A DNA stretch of 64,000 nucleotides from Cryptosporangium aurantiacum (GTDB lineage: Bacteria > Actinomycetota > Actinomycetes > Mycobacteriales > Cryptosporangiaceae): contig NZ_FRCS01000023.1 in the NCBI RefSeq assembly GCF_900143005.1, positions 1-64,000 on the forward strand, read 5' to 3'. Positions within the stretch are counted from its first letter, which is position 1; each line of letters begins with the position of its first letter. The notes beneath the pieces were generated by a model. That model saw nothing but the letters and a program-made list of their open reading frames with translations, searched no databases and was not told the origin of the DNA. Shown piece after piece: positions 1 to 7,716 of the stretch. Position numbers and translations under genes: made by a program.

Positions 1-89
1 TCCACGACGAAGGCTGGACCCTCCAACTCGACGGACGAGAACTCACCATCCGCCGACCCGACGGCACCATCCTCGACCCACCCGACTAG
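1..89 (+). CDS. C-terminal tail of a probable HNH endonuclease / DUF222 (13E12) protein
   Basis: Only the last 28 codons are present; the gene enters from outside the window. In the frame ending at TAG 87-89 the peptide reads HDEGWTLQLDGRELTIRRPD and then GTILDPPD. The pattern of an H..EGW start, a short beta-strand pair and R-R/x-P-D-G near the terminus is common after the HNH motif of actinobacterial DUF222/13E12 proteins, which often occur in many copies per genome. The HNH residues themselves lie outside the window. The assignment therefore rests on a short motif and could be wrong. Confidence 0.5.
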   Translation, partial: HDEGWTLQLDGRELTIRRPDGTILDPPD

Positions 90-524
90 CGACCCAGCAG
101 CCGAAACCGCCGGGCGGCACCCCCCGCCCGGCCCATCGGCATGCCCGCCGACCCGGCCGAGCCGCACTGGCCGAACCCGCCAAACCGCGCGGGCGCCGCC
201 GAGCCGCACGGGGTGGCGCCGGGCCGCACGGGGTGGCGCCGGGCCGCACGGGGTGGCGCCGAGCCGCACTGGCCGAGTCGACGCTGCCGCCACCGAAGTG
301 CCTGTCGCGCAGCGCGGACACAACCCCGATCAGCCTGCAAGCGATGCCCAGTACCCGCAGCTGCACGGCCGACGACCTCCGCGGATCGGGAAGGCTGACG
401 GAACCCACCGACCCTGCGACGGCAGTCGCGGCCAATCTGATCCGGCACGCTGATCGCTAGCAAGGCCCAGCGTCGAACCGACCTGGGCCGACGGCGGCCA
501 GCTCCATCCGGATCTCCTGTCGTA
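90..524. other. Non-coding stretch between a gene end and the LysR gene end
   Basis: These 435 bases lie between the stop of the first gene and the stop of the LysR gene on the other strand. Several overlapping open frames exist on both strands, but none has a ribosome site, a recognisable domain or consistent third-base bias. The only clear structure is the 20-bp tandem repeat at 201-260, with diverged half-units around it (a GAGCCGCACTGGCCGA block occurs at about 160 and again at 261). I see no gene here. Confidence 0.6.
201..260 (+). repeat. 20-bp tandem repeat, three copies
   Basis: Three consecutive 20-bp units read GRGCCGCACGGGGTGGCGCC, differing only at the second base (A in the first unit, G in the others). 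A partial fourth unit runs to about 270. The units follow each other with no spacer, so this is a minisatellite-like array and not a CRISPR. It lies in non-coding DNA between two gene ends. Confidence 0.85.
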
Positions 525-1364
525 TCAGAGCCGGCTTGCGACGCGGATCAGGTCTGCCAGCGCCCGGGAGCGACTGTGCGGCGGCCAGGCGATCACGGTC
601 GTTACCGGCGGAGCGTCCTCGACCGGTACGGCCGCGACGTCGTCGCGCAGGTGGGCCCGGACCGACTCGGGCAGCACCACTACGGTCCGCCCGAGCCCGA
701 CCAACTGGAGCAGCTGCGTGTGGTCGTGCACCTCCGGCCCCGAGCCGTCCGGATACGTGCCATCGGCGCGGGGCCAGCGCGGCATCGGCAGATCCGGCAG
801 AGCGCTGACGTCAGTCATCCGCACGGAAGCCCGGCTGCTGAGCGGATGCCCGGTCGGCAGCAGCGCGACCTGCCCCTCCGTACGCAGATTCTCGGTATCG
901 AACCCGACCGTCGAGTCGAACGGCCGGTGCAACAGCGCTACGTCGGCCCGGCCGTCGCGCAGCAGCCGCTCCTGCTCAGCGACGGCGCACAAGATTATGT
1001 CGACCGGGACCGCACCGGGCTCGGCGGCGTACGCGTCGAGCAGCTTGGCGAGCAGCTCGCTGGACGCACCGGCCTTCGTCACGAGCACGAGCTTCGGGCC
1101 GCCTGCCACCGCTCGGCGGGTCCGGCGGTCGGCGGCGTCGATCGCGTCGAGGGCCGCCAGCCCTTCTCTGAGCAGCACCGACCCGGCGTCGGTGAGCGTG
1201 ACCGCGCGGCTGGTGCGCTCCAACAGTGCCACGCCCAGCCGACGCTCGAGCCGCTGGATCGCCCGCGAGAGCGGCGGCTGGGCGATGCCGAGGCGCTGCG
1301 CCGCGCGTCCGAAATGTAGTTCCTCGGCGACGGCAACGAAGTAACGGAGCTCCCGCGTCTCCAT
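525..1364 (-). CDS. LysR-family transcriptional regulator
   Basis: A 279-residue protein starting METRELRYF. The N-terminal winged helix (residues about 1-60) has the LysR signature: FVAVAEELHFGRAAQRL, QPPLSRAIQRLE and LGVALLERTSR. Residues 90-280 form the usual periplasmic-binding-like effector domain. ATG 1364 was chosen because it gives the standard N-terminus; GTG 1373 is three codons upstream in frame, and neither has a good ribosome site. The gene is divergent from an SDR oxidoreductase. The 97-bp gap holds a perfect palindrome with LysR T-N11-A form, so it probably controls the SDR and itself. The co-inducer is unknown. Confidence 0.93.
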   Translation of the reverse strand: METRELRYFVAVAEELHFGRAAQRLGIAQPPLSRAIQRLERRLGVALLERTSRAVTLTDAGSVLLREGLAALDAIDAADRRTRRAVAGGPKLVLVTKAGASSELLAKLLDAYAAEPGAVPVDIILCAVAEQERLLRDGRADVALLHRPFDSTVGFDTENLRTEGQVALLPTGHPLSSRASVRMTDVSALPDLPMPRWPRADGTYPDGSGPEVHDHTQLLQLVGLGRTVVVLPESVRAHLRDDVAAVPVEDAPPVTTVIAWPPHSRSRALADLIRVASRL

Positions 1365-1388
1365 GCCATCCACGTTACCCCCGCATCA

Positions 1389-1403
1389 ATACCCTGAGGG
1401 TAT
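1389..1403. promoter_or_regulatory. Palindromic LysR-box candidate between LysR and SDR
   Basis: ATACCCTGAGGGTAT is a perfect inverted repeat of 7-bp arms around one G. It contains T-N11-A (T1390, A1402), the classical LysR-type recognition form. It sits 25 bp upstream of the LysR start and 58 bp upstream of the SDR start, where an autoregulatory site would be expected. Binding by this LysR protein is inferred from position and form. Confidence 0.65.
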
Positions 1404-1461
1404 CGTTCGGCACTCGATCGGTGTTGGCGGTCAGCGCCCACCCACCGACACGATCGATGGC

Positions 1462-2187
1462 ATGAGCGAGCAGACAATCGCGCTGGTCACCGGCGCCAAC
1501 AAGGGAATCGGATTCGAGATCGCGGCCGGTCTGGGGGCGCTCGGGTGGAGCGTCGGCGTCGGCGCCCGGGACGACGCTCGGCGGGAGGCCGCCGTCGAAA
1601 AGTTGCGGGCGGGCGGTGTGGACGCGTTCGGCGTCCCACTCGACGTGATCTCTGACGCGAGCGTGACCGCTGCCGCGCGGCTGATCGAGGACCGCACCGG
1701 CCGACTGGACGTGCTGGTCAACAACGCCGGCATCACCGGCGGCATGGCGCAGGAACCGACCACGGCCGACCTCGACGTTGTGCGGGCAGCCGTGGAGACC
1801 AACGTCATCGGCGTCATCCGAGTCACCGACACGTTCCTGCCACTGCTGCGCCGCTCGGCGTCACCGCGGATCGTCAACATGTCGAGCACCGTCGGATCAC
1901 TCACCCGGCAGAGCGCGGCCGACGTCGAGACCGGCCCGCTGAGCATGGCGTACGCGCCGTCGAAGACGTTCCTCAACGCCGTCACGGTCCAGTACGCCAA
2001 GGCGCTGGCCGATACCGGCATCCTCATCAACGCCGGGTGCCCCGGTTACACCGCGACCGACCTCAACGGCTTCCGCGGTTTCCGCACGCCCGAGCAGGGT
2101 GCGGCGATCGCGATCAAACTCGCGACGCTGCCCGCCGACGGCCCGACCGGAGGATTCTTCGACGACGAGGGCGTCATTCCCTGGTGA
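1462..2187 (+). CDS. SDR-family NAD(P)-dependent oxidoreductase
   Basis: A 241-residue classical short-chain dehydrogenase. The N-terminal Rossmann motif TGANKGIG lies at residues about 10-17, NNAG follows at about 87-90, and the catalytic Ser lies in the strand ending NMSST. The active-site YAPSK (Tyr-x-x-x-Lys) is followed by the GCPGYTATDLN segment typical of the family. ATG 1462 is the first start that gives the family N-terminus (MSEQTIALVTGANKGIG). It is divergent from the LysR gene, and the palindrome at 1389-1403 lies between them, so it is the likely regulated target. The substrate cannot be read from sequence. Confidence 0.92.
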   Translation: MSEQTIALVTGANKGIGFEIAAGLGALGWSVGVGARDDARREAAVEKLRAGGVDAFGVPLDVISDASVTAAARLIEDRTGRLDVLVNNAGITGGMAQEPTTADLDVVRAAVETNVIGVIRVTDTFLPLLRRSASPRIVNMSSTVGSLTRQSAADVETGPLSMAYAPSKTFLNAVTVQYAKALADTGILINAGCPGYTATDLNGFRGFRTPEQGAAIAIKLATLPADGPTGGFFDDEGVIPW

Positions 2188-2246
2188 GCTCTCGACGAGG
2201 CTGTCCAGCAGCAACGGCCAGAGCCCGCTCCGCGAAGAGTCCGTCC

Positions 2247-3845
2247 TCAGAAGCGGAAACCGGCGATCAGCCCTTGGAGCTGACTCGACACGTCCGCGAG
2301 TTCTCGGGCGGCGTCCTGGGACTGGGCGACCGACGCGGTCGTCGCCCTGGACGCCTCGGCGACTCCGCCGATGCTCGCCGCGATCCGCGTGGAACCGGAC
2401 GCCGCCTCGGCCACGCTGCGGTTCATCTCGGTGGTCGTCGCGGTCTGCTCCTCCACGGCGGACGCGATCGTCGTCTGATAGTCGTTGATCTGCGTAATTA
2501 CCCGGGTGACGTCCCCGATCGCGGCGACGGCACTGCCGGTGTCGTTCTGGATGGCTTCGACCCGCCGGGAGATGTCCTCAGTCGCCCGGGCGGTCTCCTG
2601 CGCCAGTTCCTTGACCTCGTTCGCAACCACGGCGAAGCCTTTGCCGGACTCCCCGGCACGCGCCGCTTCGATCGTCGCGTTCAGCGCCAGCAGGTTGGTC
2701 TGCTCGGCGATCGAGGTGATCGTCTTCACCACGTCGCCGATCTCCCGGCTCGACTCCCCCAGCCGGGAGATCGTCGCGGTAGTCGTCTCGACGGCGGTAA
2801 CGGCTTGCGCCCCGACGGTCGCCGCCTCGTTGGCGTTGTGTGAGATCTCCCGGATCGACGTGCCCATTTCCCCGGCTCCGGTAGCCACTACCTGGACGTT
2901 GCGCGACACCTCGTCGGCGGCCGCGGAGACCACGTCGGCCTGCGACGAGGACTCCACCGCATCGGTAGCGATGGTCGCCGACAACTCGCCGATCCGCGCG
3001 CTGGCACCCGCGAGCCGACCGGCGCTGCGATCGAACTCCGCCATCACGCCGCCGATCGCCGCCAGCGCGGTGTTCATCGAGCGGCCCATCTGCCCCACCT
3101 CGTCGTTCGACGCGACGTCGAGCCTCCGGGTCAGATCGCCTTGCGCCACCGCACGCAGCACGGTTCCCGCCTCGTCGAGCGGCCGGGTGATGCTGCGGGT
3201 CACCCACCACGCCACCGCGATCGCGAGCAGCACCGCCACCACGCAGAGCGCCAGCATGACCGTGAAGAACCCGTCGGCGATGTCCCGCGTCTCGCTGGTC
3301 ACGTCCTGGTTCATCGAGGCCTCGAGGTCGATGAACACGTTGATCACCCGCAGCCACTCGACGAACGAGGCCTTGGCCTGGTCGGTCAGCACCTTGAGCG
3401 CTCCGGCGACGTTGCCGGCCTGGCGGAGGCTGATCATCTGCTCGATCATCGGCAGCGTTGCGGCCTGCACCGTCTCGATGTCCGCGAGCGCAGACTTCTC
3501 GTCGGAGTTCACCTTCGATTCGTCGGCGAAGATGTCGGCCATCTTGCTCGCCGCTTCGTCGTAGTCGTCGGTGAGGCCGGCGATCGTGTCGACCTCCGTC
3601 TGGACCTCCGCGGAGGTCGTGGCGAGCACCAGGTCGCGGACGGCGATGGCGCGATCGTGGACGCTGCCCCGGAAGTCCACCGCATAACTTTGCTTGACGG
3701 CGTTCACATCATTGATGACCGTCAACCGGTCGCTGATCCGATTTACTTGGACGCCGCCCACGGCGACCAAGCCGACCATGCACAGCACTACGACCAGAAA
3801 GCCGACGCCGAGCCGGCGACCGATCGTCAGGTTTGCGAGCTTCAC
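2247..3845 (-). CDS. Methyl-accepting chemotaxis protein
   Basis: A 532-residue membrane receptor. TM1 lies at about residues 12-32, followed by a mostly helical four-helix-bundle-like sensor domain (about 35-190), TM2 at about 192-215, HAMP at about 215-268 and the long coiled-coil signalling domain. The CheA/CheW-contacting hairpin tip is well conserved (EQTNLLALNATIEAARAGE, then GFAVVANEVKELA). The ligand is unknown. No other chemotaxis or flagellar gene is in the window, so it would work with components encoded elsewhere. The upstream gap holds a strong flagellar-sigma-like motif, but on the opposite strand. A chemoreceptor in an actinomycete suggests motile cells or zoospores. Confidence 0.95.
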   Translation of the reverse strand: MKLANLTIGRRLGVGFLVVVLCMVGLVAVGGVQVNRISDRLTVINDVNAVKQSYAVDFRGSVHDRAIAVRDLVLATTSAEVQTEVDTIAGLTDDYDEAASKMADIFADESKVNSDEKSALADIETVQAATLPMIEQMISLRQAGNVAGALKVLTDQAKASFVEWLRVINVFIDLEASMNQDVTSETRDIADGFFTVMLALCVVAVLLAIAVAWWVTRSITRPLDEAGTVLRAVAQGDLTRRLDVASNDEVGQMGRSMNTALAAIGGVMAEFDRSAGRLAGASARIGELSATIATDAVESSSQADVVSAAADEVSRNVQVVATGAGEMGTSIREISHNANEAATVGAQAVTAVETTTATISRLGESSREIGDVVKTITSIAEQTNLLALNATIEAARAGESGKGFAVVANEVKELAQETARATEDISRRVEAIQNDTGSAVAAIGDVTRVITQINDYQTTIASAVEEQTATTTEMNRSVAEAASGSTRIAASIGGVAEASRATTASVAQSQDAARELADVSSQLQGLIAGFRF

Positions 3846-3895
3846 GCGCGTTCCCCGCAGAAAGAGAGTTTCCTACCCCATCGGCAGGTGCTGCC

Positions 3896-3921
3896 TAAAT
3901 AACACCAGTTCATGCCGATAA
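3896..3921 (+). promoter_or_regulatory. Flagellar-type (sigma-28/WhiG) promoter-like sequence
   Basis: TAAA at 3896-3899, then 14 bases, then an exact GCCGATAA at 3914-3921, matching the sigma-28 (FliA/SigD/WhiG) consensus as I know it (TAAA, 14-16 bases, GCCGATAA). It points away from the chemoreceptor, into the 3' end of the convergent membrane-protein gene. On the minus strand, in the leader of the chemoreceptor, only a weaker GCCGATGG is present, near 3880. It may drive an antisense or divergent transcript, or be chance. Confidence 0.4.
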
Positions 3922-3938
3922 TGGGCAAGTCCCCCGGC

Positions 3939-5621
3939 TCAGCCCGTCACGTAGCGGCCGATCGCCTTCCGAAGTTGGGGGAGGCTCGGCCGAGCGATCT
4001 GGATCGAGGGTGCTTCGCCGCCGAACGTCACGATGCTCTCTTTGCAGGACCTGACGTTGCCGCCGAACGTGCTCTGGCCGACCAGCGCACCGGTTCGCGC
4101 GGCCCGGACCGTCACCTGGTACGAGGCATTGCGCAGGGTCTGTGTGATAACCCGGCTGGTGGAGCCCTGGTAGCGGCAGCTGCCGATCACGCTGCCCAGC
4201 GTGTACCTGACGCAGGCGACCAGCTGGATCTCGCTCGGCGAGCTGGACTCCCACGCGCTGAGGTCCCCCAGGTAGTACTCCGCGTCGTCGCTACCGGTAC
4301 GGGCTTCGACGTCGATGAAGACGTAGTGCCGGGGTGGGCCCTCGTAGGCCGGCGCGTCGAGGAACACGGTGCCGTCGCAGACGGCCGCGTAGTCGTAGGT
4401 GGACCCGGGGACGCCTGTCACCACGCCGCCGGATCCGTCGTCCGGCACGGTGGGGGTCTCGCTGTAGACCGGCGGGAGCGGGGAGTCGATGACGGTGGAG
4501 TAGCTCCTCGGGCTGCCCTGCGGGGCGAACGATCCGGCGACCGACGGCTCGGCCGAGCCGCTGCCGGGGAGCAGCGCGACGAGCAGCATCGTGGCGAGGG
4601 CCAGGGCGCCGAGGCCGGCTGCGGCCCGCCGATTGTGCCGGTGGTGCCGGGACCAGCTCTGCCGCGCGGCGGGATCGACGGCGCCCGGCACGTGGCGTTC
4701 GATCGTGTCGATCAGGCGGTCGCGGGGGGCTAAGCCGGTCAGGGGCAGAAGGCGCGGTTCTGCGCCGGCGCCGTCGGGCACCGGGGTCGCCGCGGGGATG
4801 TCCGGCCCGGTCGTGGGGGTGCCGCTCGGCGCGTCGGGCGCGACGCCCGACGAGGCGTCAGGCGTGACGTCAGCCGCAGACCCGGGCGCGGCCCCGGCCT
4901 CGGCCGCGGCATCGGCCGGGGCGGCCGGGGCGGCCGGGGCGGCCGGGGCGGCCGGGGCGGCGGTCTCCGCCGGAGCCGCCGGGCTGACCTCGGCCGAAGC
5001 GGCCGGAGCAACCTCGGCCGGCCTGGCCTCGGACGGAGCGTCTGGCGTGGCTTCGGACGGAGCGTCTGGCGTGGCTTCGGACGGAGCGTCTGGCGTGGCC
5101 TCGGACGGAGCGGATGGCGTGGCTTCGGACGGAGCGGCCGGTGTGGCGTCGGGCGGGACCGCGGGGTCTGGCTCGGCGGCAGGTTGGCCGACGGTTCCCA
5201 CCGGCGCCACGACCCCACTACCAGGCGGCCGCAGCGCAAGCGCGAACCTGTCGCCGGAACCGCTCGACAGCTGCACACCCGCCACCTGGCTCCACCGGAC
5301 GATCCGCACGACGGGTCCACCGACCGGTGGTTCGACGACGTCGACGAACCCGTGCTCATAAGCCGCGAGCCAGCGGCGCTCCAAGGCCGGGGGCACGAGA
5401 TACCAGAGGCCGAGCGACGCCACCAAGACCAGGAGCAGGACTACGCCGATGTACGGCAGTCCCACCAGCGCCAGGACGACGGCCGCTACGCAGCCGCCTC
5501 CGACGACGAACGCCGCCGCTTTGATCGAGACTCTCTGGCGAGATCGGAACACCGTGTCCGGGCGTCCGAGTTCTTCGTTACCGGCCGCGTACAGGGCTTG
5601 TTGGGGCAGGCTCGGCCACAT
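3939..5621 (-). CDS. Membrane protein with long Ala/Pro/Ser repeat region, function unknown
   Basis: A 560-residue protein I do not recognise as a characterised family. Two hydrophobic segments at residues about 36-78 are followed by a short beta-rich cytoplasmic-like segment (ERRWLAAYEHGFVDVV). A repeat region follows at about 145-290, with octapeptides close to SEATPDAP and then an AAP run. A further TM lies at about 330-352. The extracytoplasmic domain of about 200 residues has four or five cysteines and ends PQLRKAIGRYVTG. The start at 5621 has GGAG 7 bases upstream. The repeat is encoded by 24-nt and 9-nt tandem units. Its two-membrane-region layout resembles actinobacterial DUF6585-type proteins only loosely. 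Confidence 0.75.
   Translation of the reverse strand: MWPSLPQQALYAAGNEELGRPDTVFRSRQRVSIKAAAFVVGGGCVAAVVLALVGLPYIGVVLLLVLVASLGLWYLVPPALERRWLAAYEHGFVDVVEPPVGGPVVRIVRWSQVAGVQLSSGSGDRFALALRPPGSGVVAPVGTVGQPAAEPDPAVPPDATPAAPSEATPSAPSEATPDAPSEATPDAPSEATPDAPSEARPAEVAPAASAEVSPAAPAETAAPAAPAAPAAPAAPADAAAEAGAAPGSAADVTPDASSGVAPDAPSGTPTTGPDIPAATPVPDGAGAEPRLLPLTGLAPRDRLIDTIERHVPGAVDPAARQSWSRHHRHNRRAAAGLGALALATMLLVALLPGSGSAEPSVAGSFAPQGSPRSYSTVIDSPLPPVYSETPTVPDDGSGGVVTGVPGSTYDYAAVCDGTVFLDAPAYEGPPRHYVFIDVEARTGSDDAEYYLGDLSAWESSSPSEIQLVACVRYTLGSVIGSCRYQGSTSRVITQTLRNASYQVTVRAARTGALVGQSTFGGNVRSCKESIVTFGGEAPSIQIARPSLPQLRKAIGRYVTG
4913..4960. repeat. 9-nt tandem repeat encoding Ala-Ala-Pro
   Basis: About five consecutive GGGGCGGCC-type units inside the 560-residue membrane-protein gene encode the AAP run. 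The units are nearly identical at DNA level, so copy number may vary by slippage. Confidence 0.7.
5029..5148. repeat. 24-nt tandem repeat encoding SEATPDAP
   Basis: Five units start at 5029, 5053, 5077, 5101 and 5125, each beginning TCGGACGGAGCG. They encode the octapeptide series of the membrane protein's linker. The middle three copies are almost identical, which suggests recent expansion. Confidence 0.8.
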
Positions 5622-6138
5622 GGGCGGCTCCGTCGTTCGTCCTCAATGGATGCGAACAGCTCCGTTTGACCAGCGTACCGGGGTCGCGTCAGCGCGGAAA
5701 GCGATCGTGTGTCAGCCGTCGGCCGCCCTGGCGTCTACAGCGGCCCGCGCGAAGGCCCGGACCAGCGTCGTTTCACCGGCGCTGCGCCCACACCGGCGCG
5801 TACTGCAGGATCGGCGAGTCGCTGATGCACACAAACGTGACATCACGGCGCGTCCACCGCTCTACGCCCCCGACCCACAACTCGCCGCCCGGAAAGCCTG
5901 GGGCTTCGGCATGGCGGTGCGCAGCTTCGGCGAGGGTCATCCACGACTTCTGGACGACGCTCTACCAGGCCATCGACGACTGATCACGAAGGTCAGCACG
6001 AGCAGCTATCGACACAGCCGCATTCGCGACACGACCGTGTCCGGCGCCCTCGGCCGCGGCTAGCGTCGGTGGATCACCGACAGAGGCGGCGGAGGGGCGG
6101 CGGTCGGCTGCACCTCCTGCCTGAGGAGGCTGGTCGGG
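5622..6138. other. 517-bp stretch with no recognisable gene
   Basis: This region lies between divergent genes. Two overlapping plus-strand frames (one ending near 5983, one near 6063) show some codon bias over the last 40 codons, including a peptide ending FWTTLYQAIDD. Neither has a ribosome site, and no family is recognised. They could be remnants of a decayed gene. The promoters for the flanking divergent genes should also lie here. Confidence 0.45.
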
Positions 6139-7659
6139 ATGCCCGTGCGTTTGCCGCGCCGCGGCGACGTCGTAGTGGCGGTCGGCTTGGTCAGCATCAG
6201 CTACACCGCTGGGGCGTTGCTCGACGCCGGCACGTACACGACGGTGTCCTCATGGGTGGTCGGCGCGGTGGTCACCCTGATGGTCGCGTCGCTGACCTGG
6301 CCCGTCTACGGCTGGCTCATTCCCGAGAGGCTGACGATGGGCGGCCCGACCGGACGAATGGTGTTCCACTTCGGGCCGCTCCTCGTCGTGAACATCGTGG
6401 CCACGATGTGGGTGCAGACCATTCACGATCGTGCGGCCGTGAGCCTGGCTGCGGGGGCCACGGCCGCCGCCGGGTTGCGGCTCTGGCGGCGCTGGTCGGC
6501 GTGGCGGGCGATGTCAAAGGAGGAGCGAGAGGCGTCGGTCGAGGATCCCGGTCATTCGTCGCTCATAGTTCATATCGTCATGACCGTCGTCGAGGTCGGC
6601 GTACTAAGCGCTCTGGCCACCTATGCGCTGATCTGGGGTGACCAGCTCGCCGCGGCGTTGGATCCGGTGTTCCTGCGCGCGGCGGAGGACCTACCTGGCA
6701 GGCACGTCACCGTCGCCGGTCATTCAATCGTGGCCGGCGCCGCGAGCCTGCTCTTCGGCCTGTTGTTCGCGCTGGTTCTGACGAACGGCTTCCTGCGGGC
6801 GCTCGCGGCCGGGCTCGCCGACTGGCAGGTACCCCGGGGCGCGCAGTATTTCTGGGCCGGGGCGCCCTTCGTGATCGGGCTCGGCTGGTCCGTGCGACAA
6901 CCCGGCCTAGCCTTCGGCTGTACGACCACGCTGGTTCTGCTGGTCTGCCTCTACATCTGGACCGATGCGCCACCAACGATGGCGCTCAGCAAGCTCGAGG
7001 CGGCCTCCGCCCTGTGGCGCAGTCGGCTGCGCGCCCGCCTTCACCTGAGCTCAGGCGTCCCGGCGGACGAACAGGACGGCGCCGAGCACGAGCGCGGCAC
7101 CCCCGTACGCACCGAGGACCGCGAGCCCGGCATTCATCGGCGCGTACTTCTCCAGCCGGGTGTGCCACGGCTCGGCGGTGACCAGCTGCGCGAGTTGCGG
7201 CGTCAGGAAGAGAAGAGCCAGGACGGTGAGCAGGGCGGGTGCGGTGCCGCGGATGGCCGTGGCGAGGCCGAACGTCATCAGGGCGACGAGGCCGAGGTAG
7301 CCCACGGCTCCGCCCGCGGCCCGCAGCGTCGCCCCGTCGGCCGGCGAGAAGTCGGCCAGGATCGCGTCTCCGGCGAGCAGCGCGGCGACCACGCCCAGCA
7401 GGCAGAACGGCAGGATCGTGGCCACGAGCGCGAGGATTTTGGCCGCGAAGAGCACCAGCCGCTGCGGAGTGGCGGTGAGCGTCGGCCGGATGAGCCCGGT
7501 CTGGTATTCGCCGGTGATGGCGAGCGTCGCCGCGGCGACGAGCGGGACCTGTCCCAGCGTCACCCCGGAGAGAACGAGCCGGATCGGATCGCCAGTGACG
7601 GCCACCGCGCAGACGACCGCGCTCAGCCCGACGGTCGTGGCCGCGGCGACGACCGGTAG
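6139..7659 (+). CDS. Polytopic membrane protein, unknown function, with an open frame that overruns its neighbour
   Basis: ATG 6139 has a good GAGGAGG 9 bases upstream. Residues 1-300 form about six or seven hydrophobic helices (for example VAVGLVSISYTAGALLDAG and LLFGLLFALVLTNGFL) plus a cytoplasmic loop at about 115-140. I know no named family for it. After about position 7045 the frame stays open for 600 nt only as the antisense of the ABC permease gene, and its translation becomes charged, repeat-like and non-membrane. The natural product probably ends near residue 302: a TGA at 7046-7048 lies in the +1 frame. A frameshift or lost stop codon is likely. The coordinates given are those of the literal open frame. 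Confidence 0.6.
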   Translation: MPVRLPRRGDVVVAVGLVSISYTAGALLDAGTYTTVSSWVVGAVVTLMVASLTWPVYGWLIPERLTMGGPTGRMVFHFGPLLVVNIVATMWVQTIHDRAAVSLAAGATAAAGLRLWRRWSAWRAMSKEEREASVEDPGHSSLIVHIVMTVVEVGVLSALATYALIWGDQLAAALDPVFLRAAEDLPGRHVTVAGHSIVAGAASLLFGLLFALVLTNGFLRALAAGLADWQVPRGAQYFWAGAPFVIGLGWSVRQPGLAFGCTTTLVLLVCLYIWTDAPPTMALSKLEAASALWRSRLRARLHLSSGVPADEQDGAEHERGTPVRTEDREPGIHRRVLLQPGVPRLGGDQLRELRRQEEKSQDGEQGGCGAADGRGEAERHQGDEAEVAHGSARGPQRRPVGRREVGQDRVSGEQRGDHAQQAERQDRGHEREDFGREEHQPLRSGGERRPDEPGLVFAGDGERRRGDERDLSQRHPGENEPDRIASDGHRADDRAQPDGRGRGDDR

Positions 7660-7716
7660 CCACGCCGTGCTGCGGAGCGTGCGTAGCTTCGTGAACTCGG
7701 CCCGCAGCGGACTCAT
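7051..7716 (-). CDS. ABC-2 type exporter permease (second)
   Basis: A 221-residue membrane protein starting MSPLRAEFTKLRTLRS, with six hydrophobic segments in the pattern of small ABC-2/CcmB-like permeases. The N-terminal amphipathic LRAEFTKLRT motif is typical of actinobacterial ABC-2 permeases, and the GEYQTGLIRPTLTATPQR segment is characteristic. It overlaps the preceding permease by ATGA (7713-7716), so the two should be translationally coupled and form one transporter with the upstream ATPase. The transported molecule is unknown. Confidence 0.88.
   Translation of the reverse strand: MSPLRAEFTKLRTLRSTAWLPVVAAATTVGLSAVVCAVAVTGDPIRLVLSGVTLGQVPLVAAATLAITGEYQTGLIRPTLTATPQRLVLFAAKILALVATILPFCLLGVVAALLAGDAILADFSPADGATLRAAGGAVGYLGLVALMTFGLATAIRGTAPALLTVLALLFLTPQLAQLVTAEPWHTRLEKYAPMNAGLAVLGAYGGAALVLGAVLFVRRDA

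Noticed and set aside
201-270. Possible CRISPR-like repeat cluster
   Set aside because: The 20-bp units are directly adjacent with no spacers, and no cas genes are in the window.
5666-6063. Short plus-strand frames with partial codon bias (peptide ending FWTTLYQAIDD)
   Set aside because: No ribosome site or family, and two frames compete over the same bases. Kept only as a possible gene remnant in the note on that region.
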